Counted from the first letter of the stretch, positions 1-5,527 are shown. The stretch is 6,879 nucleotides of DNA from Chloroflexia bacterium (GCA_013698495.1 JACCUV010000077.1:1-6879); one strand, 5' to 3'. The notes: generated from the letters alone by a model not told the origin. Translations and numbers: made by a program.

Positions 1-404
1 CGGGTATCGAACCCGAACACTGGGTTCGCGATGCGCCGGGTTTCCTGCTCACCGGATCGCTGCGAGCGACACTTGGGGCCGTGGCCTTCAATCGCGCTCA
101 TGCGAAGGGCCTCGCGCTCACTGTCGACGAAGCGGTGGCTGAGGCGTTGACATACACGTTGCCGGCCCCGCAATCACCCGATACCCGGGAACCTGTCCCT
201 TTGGCGCGGCGACACGGCCTTTCGCCCCGAGAACTCGAGGTATTGCGGCTGATGACCAATGGACTCAGCAACCAGCAGATCGCCGACGAGTTGTTTCTCA
301 GCCTGCGAACGATCACTACCCACGTCACTGGCATCCTCAGCAAGCTCAACCTCACCTCTCGCACCCAGGCCGTCTCATTCGCGATCCGCAGCGGGATCGC
401 CTGA
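1..404 (+). CDS. LuxR-family transcriptional regulator, C-terminal part (5' end outside window)
   Basis: This is the C-terminus of a DNA-binding regulator. The reading frame is open from base 3 to the TGA at 402-404, so the first ATG-like codon at 81 is internal and the gene starts before the window. The last 60 residues are a LuxR/FixJ-type (GerE) helix-turn-helix: SPRELEVLRLM, then GLSNQQIADELF, then the recognition helix SLRTITTHVTGILSKL, ending SFAIRSGIA. By hand count it matches the HTH of the complete regulator at 1415-3817 at 38 of 60 positions. The preceding stretch (AFNRAHAKGLALTVDEAVAEAL) resembles the linker before that HTH (AWESGQRLDLVDALVEA). The missing part is therefore probably also an ATPase plus TPR region, which is inferred and not seen. 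No terminator follows. The next gene, an exported cupin, begins 115 bases downstream behind a dyad that is a good candidate target for this regulator or its paralog. Confidence 0.93.
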   Translation, partial: GIEPEHWVRDAPGFLLTGSLRATLGAVAFNRAHAKGLALTVDEAVAEALTYTLPAPQSPDTREPVPLARRHGLSPRELEVLRLMTNGLSNQQIADELFLSLRTITTHVTGILSKLNLTSRTQAVSFAIRSGIA

Positions 405-415
405 TCCCCCCAGGT

Positions 416-465
416 CAATACCGTACTTTGTACGATGTGGACTTCTATGTCGTGGCGCATGATGC
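416..465 (+). promoter_or_regulatory. Predicted LuxR-activated promoter of the cupin gene (module copy 1)
   Basis: A perfect inverted repeat CGTAC-TTT-GTACG lies at 422-434, and CATGAT lies at 458-463. The same arrangement recurs at 3876-3925. The 28 bases 416-443 match 3876-3903 at 23 positions, and CATGATGC lies at an identical offset (3460) in both. The 14 bases between the blocks are not conserved, as expected for promoter spacer. CATGAT is also the -10 of the regulator promoter at 1341-1369. Taking it as -10 puts the transcription start near 470 and the dyad centre at about -42, a class II activator position typical of LuxR-family proteins. No good -35 hexamer is present, which fits activator dependence. 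Binding by either LuxR protein is inferred. Confidence 0.6.
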
Positions 466-474
466 GTGTGCAGG

Positions 475-486
475 CGTCACGTGACG
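475..486 (+). promoter_or_regulatory. 12-bp perfect palindrome in the cupin leader
   Basis: CGTCACGTGACG is a perfect 12-bp palindrome lying about +5 to +16 from the predicted start of transcription, between the promoter and the ribosome binding site. That is a typical place for a repressor operator. At the matching offset in the second module (3935-3946) the sequence AGTCGAACGACG keeps GTC on the left and GACG on the right but loses the centre. It could also be a chance palindrome in GC-rich DNA. Confidence 0.3.
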
Positions 487-519
487 ATGCGCTCGCCGGT
501 TTCGCCAAGGGAGTTGGCA

Positions 520-1086
520 ATGTCTTTTCGATCCGAATCGTCGGCCCAATTGGCACGTCCTGTCACCTTCACTATCCTGTTCGTGGCGTTCGTCCTCGCC
601 GCCCTTGCCGGCTCTCGCTCGCTGGGCAGCGCTGCCCAGGAGTCGACCCCGATGCCGGGCGTGCACGACATAGGCGACATGCCCGCGGGCAATGTCGGAC
701 TTACCTCCGTGGTGCTCGCCCGGGTGGTCCCCCCCACCGCTCCCGACCAGGAGTTGCAACTGGCGCGTGCCGATGTTGCCCCCGGCGCGACGGTCTCCGC
801 GCACACGCATCCCGGCACGATTGCACTGTGCCTCGAATCTGGCTCGGTCGTTTTTGGAGTGGCCATGGGAACGGTGACGCTGACACATGCGGACAATCCT
901 GAAGCAGCGGAGCAGGTTGACGCGGGCGACGAAACAGTGCTCCAGCCTGGTGATTGCCTGACCTTCGACGCGACCCAAACCGTCCACACCCTGTACAACC
1001 CTGGCGAGGCGGCGGTGATCTGGCAGGCCCACCTCTACGATCCCGACGAGCCGCCAACCACCTTCCTGGCAACACCACCCCCATAG
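520..1086 (+). CDS. Secreted or membrane-anchored cupin-domain protein
   Basis: This is a 188-aa protein with an N-terminal signal or anchor and one cupin beta-barrel. The ATG at 520 is chosen because AAGGGAG (507-513) sits 6 bases upstream. An in-frame GTG at 466 would overlap the predicted transcription start and lacks a ribosome site. Residues 13-30 are hydrophobic after a short basic start, with an Ala-rich possible cleavage site near 37-40 (GSAAQ). Cupin motif 1 is at about 88-108: PGATVSAHTHPG with His95 and His97, then Glu106. Motif 2 is at about 143-160: PGDCLTF, then His156 and YN. These His/Glu residues match the usual cupin metal ligands, so a bound metal is likely. No substrate can be assigned, because small cupins include enzymes, sugar binders and sensors. 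It probably acts at or outside the membrane. It follows a LuxR-type regulator and is probably transcribed from the dyad-controlled promoter in front of it. Confidence 0.88.
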   Translation: MSFRSESSAQLARPVTFTILFVAFVLAALAGSRSLGSAAQESTPMPGVHDIGDMPAGNVGLTSVVLARVVPPTAPDQELQLARADVAPGATVSAHTHPGTIALCLESGSVVFGVAMGTVTLTHADNPEAAEQVDAGDETVLQPGDCLTFDATQTVHTLYNPGEAAVIWQAHLYDPDEPPTTFLATPPP

Positions 1087-1116
1087 GGCGGTAACTCACG
1101 GCGTGAATTGGCGCCC
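1086..1116 (+). other. Interrupted hairpin at the end of the cupin gene
   Basis: Outer arms GGGCG (1086-1090) and CGCCC (1112-1116) enclose an inner stem TCAC-GGC-GTGA (1096-1106). Two 5-base internal loops separate the stems symmetrically. It starts at the last base of the stop codon. No T-run follows, so it is a poor intrinsic terminator. It may protect the 3' end of the mRNA or be incidental. Confidence 0.25.
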
Positions 1117-1310
1117 GTGGCAACTCGGACTTCAGACAATTGACGCTCGCAGCGATCTCGACTCTCGCGGGGAGGCACGAGGCGCCTTCCGGACCGCCCC
1201 TCCGCGGTCGTGAAGGTGCTTCTGTGTGACCGTGCCAGGCAGGAGTACGCTCCCGGACCGGTCGGCGCGATTTGGCCCGAAACGGCCGCGATTCTGGAAC
1301 GGTGGGTGTG

Positions 1311-1327
1311 AAAGTTCGAACCACTTT
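1311..1327 (+). promoter_or_regulatory. Palindromic stretch upstream of the large regulator's promoter
   Basis: The 8-bp palindrome GTTCGAAC (1314-1321) overlaps a second dyad, AAAGT (1311-1315) and ACTTT (1323-1327), with 7 bases between its arms. It lies about 55-60 bases upstream of the predicted transcription start, a plausible class I activator or autoregulatory site. It does not resemble the CGTAN-N3-NTACG dyads of the other two promoters, so a different protein would be expected to bind. Confidence 0.25.
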
Positions 1328-1340
1328 CCCCGGTCGTCGC

Positions 1341-1369
1341 TTGACGGAATGCGCCGATGCTGGCATGAT
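1341..1369 (+). promoter_or_regulatory. Sigma70-type promoter of the large LuxR regulator
   Basis: TTGACG (1341-1346) and CATGAT (1364-1369) are separated by exactly 17 bases. The -35 matches the consensus at five of six positions and the -10 at four of six. Transcription would start near 1376, leaving a leader of about 39 bases before the ATG at 1415. The same CATGAT box appears in both dyad modules, which supports reading it as the -10 there too. Unlike those, this promoter has a good -35 and may be constitutive. Confidence 0.6.
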
Positions 1370-1414
1370 CGGGATGCCGAACGAACCTGCTCCCAGTGAG
1401 ATTGGACCAGCACA

Positions 1415-3817
1415 ATGTCCAACGTTTCTCCGTTGTCGTCAGCGTCACCGCCACGGACCGTCGTGGAGCGGTCGAGCGGTAGAGTTCCCGTACCGCTGAC
1501 CCCAATTCTCGGTCGCAACAACGAAGTCAGGCAGGTCCTTGCGTTGCTGGACCAGGACGACCTCCGGCTCGTCACTCTGGTTGGGCCGGGCGGTGTGGGC
1601 AAAACCCGCCTGGCGCTGGAAGTCGCCCGCATCGCCGAGCGCGAGTTTGTGCACGGAGCCTGGTTTGTGCCACTTGCTGCGGTTCGGGATCGCACGCTCG
1701 TGCCGGCAACAGTTTCGCGAGTGCTCGGGATTGTCGAAAACCCGCTCGCTCCCGTGGAAGACCAATTGCGGGATGCATTGCACCTCCGGCACCTGCTATT
1801 GGTGCTCGACAATCTCGAGCACTTGGCGGGAGTGGCCGCGCCGTGGCTGATCGAGCTACTGGCGCACTGTCCACGCCTCAAGGTGCTGGCGACAAGCCGA
1901 AGTTCATTGCATCTGACCAGTGAGCAACGGTTTCTCGTTGCGCCGTTACCGGTTGTGGAAACGAGTGAAGGCGATGGGCGATTGGGTCCCGCGCTGCAAT
2001 TGTTCGTGCAGCGGGCCAGGGCCGTCCGTCCCGACTTCGACCTGAACGCCTCGAATCGCCAACTTGTCGCCGATGTTTGCCAGCGTTTGAACGGGTTGCC
2101 ACTGGCGATCGAACTTGCCGCGGCGCAGGTCACAGTGCTTTCAGTCGCCGAGATCCTGGAGCGCTTGAAAGACCAACTCACCCTATTGCGGATGGGACGA
2201 CGCGCCGCCGAGGATCGGCAGCACTCGATGCACCTCGCCATCAACTGGAGCTACGATCTCCTCACCCTCGCCGAGCAGGACCTTTTCCGACGCTTGTCGG
2301 TTTTTGCCGGTGGTTTCACACTCGACGCCATCGAACATGTCTGCACCGATCGCGGAGAGGGCGCCGGAAACACCATTCGCGATGAATTGGCGATCGACTT
2401 GACCGGGTCCCTGGTCGATCAGAGCCTGATCGCGCTCGATGCGCGTTCCGACGGGACCTCTCGATTCTCCGTTCTCGAATCGGTCCACACCTTCGCCTGG
2501 CAGCAGTTGGAGGCGCACGGCGAAGTCGAGACCTGTGCGGCCCGTCAAGCCGACTGGTGCTTGTGGCTGGTCGAGAAGGCGGAGCAGGGACTCGTCAGCG
2601 AAGTCGACGCGGCGTGGCTCGCTGTGCTGGAGGCCGAACATGACAATCTTCGACGCGCGCTGGAGTGGTCGCTCGATCCAGCGCACGATCGCGCGGACCT
2701 TGCATTGCGCATGGCAGGCGGCTTGTGGTTGTTCTGGTACTACCACAGCCACCTCTTTGAAGGCAGGCGTTGGCTGGAACGAGCGGTTCGGGCGTCGAGC
2801 ACCTCAAAACCGGGGGTTCGCGCGAAGGCCCTGGTGGGCCTTGGCTATCTTGCTCACTGTCAGGGCGACGACGATGAAGCGCTCGGCCGCCTGACTGAAG
2901 GCGTGGCGATCTTCCGCTCCCAGGGGGATCGTTGGGCAACCGCCTTCGCCTTGTCCGTGCGCGGCGCAATCTCGGAAGATCAGGGCGACTACGATGCGGG
3001 CCACTCGTTCTTTGCCGAGGCGAATGCGCTGTTTGGCGAAACCGGCGACATGGTGAATGTCGCGGTCACGCTCTACCACCTGGGCGTGGTCGCCTATGGT
3101 CAAGGGGACCTCGACCTGGCACTCACCCACTGCACGGCAGCAATGCGGTTGGCTCGCGACCAGCACGATCCATGGACGACAGCCAACGCGCTCAGTTGGC
3201 TGGGTCTGATTCACATCGACCGTGATGAGTTCGACGAGGCTGCGACAGTCTTAACGGAGACCCTCGCCTTGTATGGCACGGTCGCGAAGACCGAGCGAAC
3301 CGTCGACGTGTTTCGCCGAATCGCGGTTTTGGCGCAGGTTCGTGGAGACGCGCGCACTGCAGTCCTGCTCTTTTCGGCCGCGAGCGCGATTGGCGGTCAA
3401 ATCGGGGCGGTTTTGGCGCTGCCGGAGAGCGGCGCCTACGATCGCGCGCTGGGCGCCGCCAGGCAGGCGCTTTCGCCCGTGGAGTGGGACGTCGCCTGGG
3501 AGTCTGGTCAGCGCCTGGACCTGGTGGATGCCCTTGTCGAAGCACACGCGTGTCTGGAGCCAGGGAACGGGGTTCCACGTGCCGTCGCTGACCATGCGGA
3601 ACCCGCGGGGAACGCTGAACTCGTCTCGGGGTTGAGTGAGCGGGAGCTGGAAGTGCTGCAATTGATGGCCGAAGGTCTCAGCAATCAGGAGATCGCCGAT
3701 CGCATCTTCATCAGCCTCCGCACGGTCACCAATCATGTTACGCACATTCACGCCAAGCTGAAAGTGGCGACGCGAACGGCCGCCGTCGCGTACGCGATCC
3801 GGAACGGACTCGCCTGA
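1415..3817 (+). CDS. LuxR-family transcriptional regulator with NB-ARC-like ATPase and TPR domains
   Basis: This is an 800-aa one-protein sensor and regulator of the large ATP-binding LuxR (MalT/LAL-like) type. Residues 30-40 (PILGRNNEVRQ) open the ATPase. Walker A is GPGGVGKT at 57-64, Walker B is LLLVLDN at 127-133, the sensor motif LATSR is at 158-162 and GLPLAIELAA is at 227-236. A winged-helix-like stretch follows at about 270-370. Several TPR-like repeats of about 40 residues cover roughly 470-660, each with a G-D-(Y/L/F/D)-(D/E) turn, and probably bind a ligand or partner. The last 61 residues are the LuxR HTH (LSERELEVLQLM, GLSNQEIADRIF, SLRTVTNHVTHIHAKL). In this class, ATP and inducer binding drive oligomerisation and promoter activation. 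The ATG at 1415 is the first start in frame, and no strong Shine-Dalgarno precedes it. A later GTG near residue 17 is possible. No inducer can be deduced. The likely target is the dyad at 3882-3894 directly behind the gene, and perhaps also 422-434. Confidence 0.95.
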   Translation: MSNVSPLSSASPPRTVVERSSGRVPVPLTPILGRNNEVRQVLALLDQDDLRLVTLVGPGGVGKTRLALEVARIAEREFVHGAWFVPLAAVRDRTLVPATVSRVLGIVENPLAPVEDQLRDALHLRHLLLVLDNLEHLAGVAAPWLIELLAHCPRLKVLATSRSSLHLTSEQRFLVAPLPVVETSEGDGRLGPALQLFVQRARAVRPDFDLNASNRQLVADVCQRLNGLPLAIELAAAQVTVLSVAEILERLKDQLTLLRMGRRAAEDRQHSMHLAINWSYDLLTLAEQDLFRRLSVFAGGFTLDAIEHVCTDRGEGAGNTIRDELAIDLTGSLVDQSLIALDARSDGTSRFSVLESVHTFAWQQLEAHGEVETCAARQADWCLWLVEKAEQGLVSEVDAAWLAVLEAEHDNLRRALEWSLDPAHDRADLALRMAGGLWLFWYYHSHLFEGRRWLERAVRASSTSKPGVRAKALVGLGYLAHCQGDDDEALGRLTEGVAIFRSQGDRWATAFALSVRGAISEDQGDYDAGHSFFAEANALFGETGDMVNVAVTLYHLGVVAYGQGDLDLALTHCTAAMRLARDQHDPWTTANALSWLGLIHIDRDEFDEAATVLTETLALYGTVAKTERTVDVFRRIAVLAQVRGDARTAVLLFSAASAIGGQIGAVLALPESGAYDRALGAARQALSPVEWDVAWESGQRLDLVDALVEAHACLEPGNGVPRAVADHAEPAGNAELVSGLSERELEVLQLMAEGLSNQEIADRIFISLRTVTNHVTHIHAKLKVATRTAAVAYAIRNGLA

Positions 3818-3843
3818 TCGGCGCCGTCTCCTCCCAACACGCG

Positions 3844-3854
3844 CTACGTAGTTC
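3844..3854 (+). promoter_or_regulatory. Possible auxiliary half-site upstream of the second dyad
   Basis: The 8-bp palindrome CTACGTAG (3844-3851) runs into CGTAGTTC (3847-3854). CGTAGTTC is repeated exactly 35 bases downstream as the left arm and spacer of the dyad at 3882-3894. It could be a weaker second binding site for the same activator. No equivalent is seen upstream of copy 1. Confidence 0.25.
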
Positions 3855-3875
3855 GCGCAAATTGACTCCCGTGAG

Positions 3876-3925
3876 CAATGCCGTAGTTCCTACGATGTGC
3901 ACTGCCGACCTCGGCCCCATGATGC
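3876..3925 (+). promoter_or_regulatory. Predicted LuxR-activated promoter of the small exported-protein gene (module copy 2)
   Basis: The inverted repeat CGTAG-TTC-CTACG (3882-3894) and the CATGAT box (3918-3923) repeat the arrangement found at 416-465 with identical spacing. The outermost variable arm position is C paired with G in copy 1 and G paired with C here, so symmetry is kept although the base changed. Conserved bases flank the dyad on both sides (CAAT before, ATGTG after). With CATGAT as -10, transcription begins near 3930, the dyad is centred at about -42, and the leader to the ATG at 3990 is about 60 bases. The adjacent LuxR protein is the obvious candidate activator, but this is inferred. 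Confidence 0.6.
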
Positions 3926-3989
3926 AGGTACGCCAGTCGAACGACGACCAGCGAGGGGCGATAGGCCCACCGGCGAGAGGAGCCACTTC

Positions 3990-4301
3990 ATGCACCAGGG
4001 ACGTTTCTTCACCGTCAACCGTTCGCGCTTCGTGCTGCGCCCAGCCCTCAGGGCTGGCAAACGGGCCCTGGCCGATCACTCCAGGTCCAGACTTCATCGA
4101 TGGTTGATTTCGTTCGCGTTCCTGATCGCGGTCGTCGGGTCGTCAAGCTCGGCAGCGGCTGCTCCACCGATCGTGGAGGCGCACGACACCGGCGGCGCAT
4201 TCACGTCAGAGTCGAGCCTCGGATTCGCGGCGGACCCGCTCTTCACCATCAACGGGAGTTTCGCCGCGCCGGAAGTTTGCCCGCCATGCCGCGAGCCGTA
4301 G
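3990..4301 (+). CDS. Small exported or membrane-anchored protein of unknown function
   Basis: This 103-aa protein was not recognised as a member of any family. The ATG at 3990 is chosen because GAGAGGAG (3975-3982) lies 7 bases upstream. An in-frame GTG at 3897 would lie inside the promoter module. Residues 1-37 are strongly basic (many Arg, few acidic), 38-50 are hydrophobic (RWLISFAFLIAVVG), and a Ser/Ala-rich stretch SSSSAAAA follows (51-58). This looks like a long-n-region signal peptide or a single anchor with a possible cleavage site after the Ala run. The remaining 45 or so residues are mildly acidic, with a Gly/Ser/Thr-rich middle, and end in EVCPPCREP, placing a Cys-Pro-Pro-Cys motif four residues before the end. 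The mature part is short enough that a remnant of a larger protein is possible. However, the ribosome site, promoter module and a terminator 29 bases after the stop argue for an intact small gene. Confidence 0.68.
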   Translation: MHQGRFFTVNRSRFVLRPALRAGKRALADHSRSRLHRWLISFAFLIAVVGSSSSAAAAPPIVEAHDTGGAFTSESSLGFAADPLFTINGSFAAPEVCPPCREP

Positions 4302-4330
4302 TCATTCGATCACTGTCGAACCTGTCGAAG

Positions 4331-4361
4331 GGCCGTACCGCCAACGCGCGGTACGGCCTTT
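4331..4361 (+). terminator. Strong hairpin terminator between convergent genes
   Basis: GGCCGTACCG (4331-4340) pairs perfectly with CGGTACGGCC (4349-4358), and C4341-G4348 adds an eleventh pair around a 6-base loop. TTT follows on the + strand. It lies 29 bases after the small exported-protein gene and 31 bases beyond the stop of the GH130 gene that converges from the right, so it may serve both directions. The T-run is short on the + strand and almost absent on the minus strand, so + is the better reading. Confidence 0.75.
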
Positions 4362-4391
4362 CGTCCGCGACTCGCGTCAACCGGGGAACAA

Positions 4392-5270
4392 TCACCCGTT
4401 CGCGGCGTAGTCGAGCAATGCCTGTTTGTTCGCCGTCGCCAAGCCAATCACGCGGTCGGCGCCGCCGTAGTAGATCAGGTAGTCGTCGCCGCGTTCGGCC
4501 GTGCCGCAGGTGAAGACTACGTTCGGCACGTCGCCAACCAACTCCCACGGCTCCTCGGGCGCGAGTACCGGTTCTTTCGGGCGGTTCAGCACCTTCGAGG
4601 GATCGTCGATGTCGAGCAAGGCGACGCCCAGGCAATAGACGAGATTCTGGTCGACACCGTGGTAAATCACGAGCCAGCCGAGATCGGTCTCGATCGGCGG
4701 GCCACCGGCTCCGAGCTTCAGGTCGTCGTAGCAGCCCAGTCGCGGATCCATGATCTTCGTGTAGTCGCCCCACGTTTCCAGATCGTCCGACCAGGCGATC
4801 CACATCGACTTCGGGATGCGGTGGAACGCGCAATAACGGCCATTGATCTTGCGCGGGAACAGGGCGGCATCCTTGTTGTCGGGACCGGGAAAGGCGATCC
4901 CGTGACGCTCCCATGTCGAGAAGTCGGTGGTTGAGGCGCGACCGACCTGGATGTTGCGCGGCGACCAGGCGGTATAGAGCATCTGCACTCGGCCATCGAT
5001 CAGTGTCAGGCGGCAATCCTCGATGCCGAGCGCTTCGTCCGGTGTTTCCGGCGAGAAAACAGGCTCGGCCAACCGCTCGAAGTGCACCCCGTTGGTGCTT
5101 GCTGCGTAGCCGAGGCGCGAGACGTCGTTGTCGTGACCCTGTGCGCGGTAGATCAACACGATTTCGTTGCCGTGGTTGATGACGCCGCAATTGAAGACGG
5201 TTCGCGACTCCCACGGATGGTCCGCGATCGGTTCGAGGATCGGGTTATTCGGATGTCGAACGAGTTGCAT
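4392..5270 (-). CDS. GH130-family beta-mannoside phosphorylase or mannosidase
   Basis: This is a 292-aa cytoplasmic five-bladed beta-propeller enzyme of glycoside hydrolase family 130. That family phosphorolyses or hydrolyses beta-mannosides such as mannosyl-glucose, mannosyl-GlcNAc and manno-oligosaccharides. Signature stretches in order are NCGVINHGNEIVLIYRA (27-43), GIEDCR (82-87) with Asp85 as the likely general acid, DAALFPRKINGRYCAFHR (134-151), GAGGPPIE (187-194), YHGV (203-206), LGVALLDIDDPSKVLNR (214-230) and YYGGADRVIGLA (267-278). Most family members have EDPR where this one has EDCR. Arg/His residues around 140-151 and His204 are candidates for the phosphate site that marks phosphorylases, which favours phosphorolysis, though the exact residues need an alignment. 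It has no signal peptide. AAGGAGG (5283-5289, read on the minus strand) lies 12 bases before the ATG. It stands downstream of two sugar-importer permeases on the same strand, which suggests breakdown of the imported oligosaccharide. Confidence 0.9.
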   Translation of the reverse strand: MQLVRHPNNPILEPIADHPWESRTVFNCGVINHGNEIVLIYRAQGHDNDVSRLGYAASTNGVHFERLAEPVFSPETPDEALGIEDCRLTLIDGRVQMLYTAWSPRNIQVGRASTTDFSTWERHGIAFPGPDNKDAALFPRKINGRYCAFHRIPKSMWIAWSDDLETWGDYTKIMDPRLGCYDDLKLGAGGPPIETDLGWLVIYHGVDQNLVYCLGVALLDIDDPSKVLNRPKEPVLAPEEPWELVGDVPNVVFTCGTAERGDDYLIYYGGADRVIGLATANKQALLDYAANG

Positions 5271-5347
5271 AGTGTGGGGTTGCCTCCTTCATCCATTGGA
5301 GCCGACGCAAAAATCAGAAAGACCTTTGGCCAACTTATCTCCCGACC

Positions 5348-5376
5348 GTGATGCTGACAGGTGCGTCAAGAATCAA
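5348..5376 (-). promoter_or_regulatory. Possible promoter of the GH130 gene
   Basis: Read on the minus strand, TTGATT (complement of 5371-5376) and CATCAC (complement of 5348-5353) are separated by 17 bases. Each is a modest match to the sigma70 boxes. Transcription would start near 5341 with a leader of about 70 bases. The support is weak, and other spacings around the nearby TTGACG do not give a better -10. Confidence 0.3.
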
Positions 5377-5381
5377 TTGAC
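5365..5381 (-). promoter_or_regulatory. Possible operator overlapping the GH130 promoter
   Basis: The inverted repeat GTCAA-N7-TTGAC covers 17 bases and overlaps the proposed -35 box. A dyad here fits a sugar-responsive repressor of the LacI or ROK/GntR kind, which commonly controls CUT1 importer loci. It does not match the usual LacI-type central CG consensus, so the regulator type is open. Confidence 0.28.
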
Positions 5382-5460
5382 ATTTCCACAGGCCGTCACT
5401 CTGACGTAGGAAGAATCACCCGGCGAAACCGGTCCGCGTCAGCGGTCAATCACTTCCGTC

Positions 5461-5486
5461 TAAACCAAACCTCCGACTTCGTCGGA
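5461..5486 (-). terminator. Hairpin with a T-rich tail downstream of the permease pair
   Basis: TCCGAC-TTC-GTCGGA (5472-5486) is a perfect 6-bp stem with a 3-base loop. Read on the minus strand, it is followed by GGTTTGGTTTA, a T-rich but interrupted tail. It lies about 90 bases after the stop of the MalG-type permease gene. It could end the transporter transcript, or it may be the end of a dispersed repeat. Confidence 0.38.
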
Positions 5487-5499
5487 AGCGCTTCGCACG

Positions 5500-5527
5500 G
5501 AGATTCATCGCAAGCTCAGAATGACGA
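5500..5527 (-). repeat. Stretch resembling a dispersed intergenic repeat
   Basis: On the minus strand this reads GTCATTCTGAGC, then TTGC, then GATGAATCTCC. From memory it resembles an intergenic repeat of the form GTCATTCTGAGC...GCGAAGAATCT seen in many copies in several environmental bacterial genomes, Chloroflexota included. The copy here would be degenerate (GATGAATC in place of GAAGAATC). Only one copy is in the window, so the repeat status cannot be shown from this sequence. It may extend leftward to include the hairpin at 5472-5486. Confidence 0.35.

Larger units (their letters stand above)
1087..1414. other. 328-base gap between the cupin gene and the large regulator
   Basis: No convincing gene is seen on either strand here. 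The gap holds the hairpin at its left end, a palindrome-containing stretch at 1311-1327 and the promoter at 1341-1369. Open frames crossing it on the minus strand run into the opposite strand of the large regulator gene and lack family features. Bases 1120-1300 show no structure I can interpret. Confidence 0.6.

Noticed and set aside
466..519. Upstream GTG start for the cupin gene
   Set aside because: It would begin at the predicted transcription start and has no Shine-Dalgarno. The ATG at 520 has AAGGGAG at good spacing and gives a normal signal peptide.
445..1032. 195-aa and similar minus-strand frames over the cupin gene
   Set aside because: They are shadows of the cupin frame, with no ribosome site or recognisable domain.
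1132..2244. 370-aa open frame on the minus strand across the promoter and 5' part of the large regulator
   Set aside because: It is antisense to a clear NB-ARC/LuxR gene. The protein is Ser/Arg/Thr-rich with no domain or hydrophobic core, typical of an antisense frame in GC-rich DNA.
3897..3989. Upstream GTG start for the small exported protein
   Set aside because: It lies inside the conserved promoter module. The ATG at 3990 has a strong ribosome site.
4313..4329. Tandem CTGTCGAA direct repeat before the terminator
   Set aside because: There are only two 8-base copies next to a hairpin, with no partner elsewhere in the window. Chance is sufficient.
4331..4358. Terminator stem as a third copy of the CGTAC/GTACG operator
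   Set aside because: The arms contain CGTAC and GTACG but are 14 bases apart, are part of an 11-bp RNA-type stem and lack the flanks and CATGAT box.
4249..5214. 321-aa minus-strand frame overlapping the GH130 gene
   Set aside because: It is an out-of-frame, Arg-rich translation of the same strand, while the 4392-5270 frame carries every GH130 signature.
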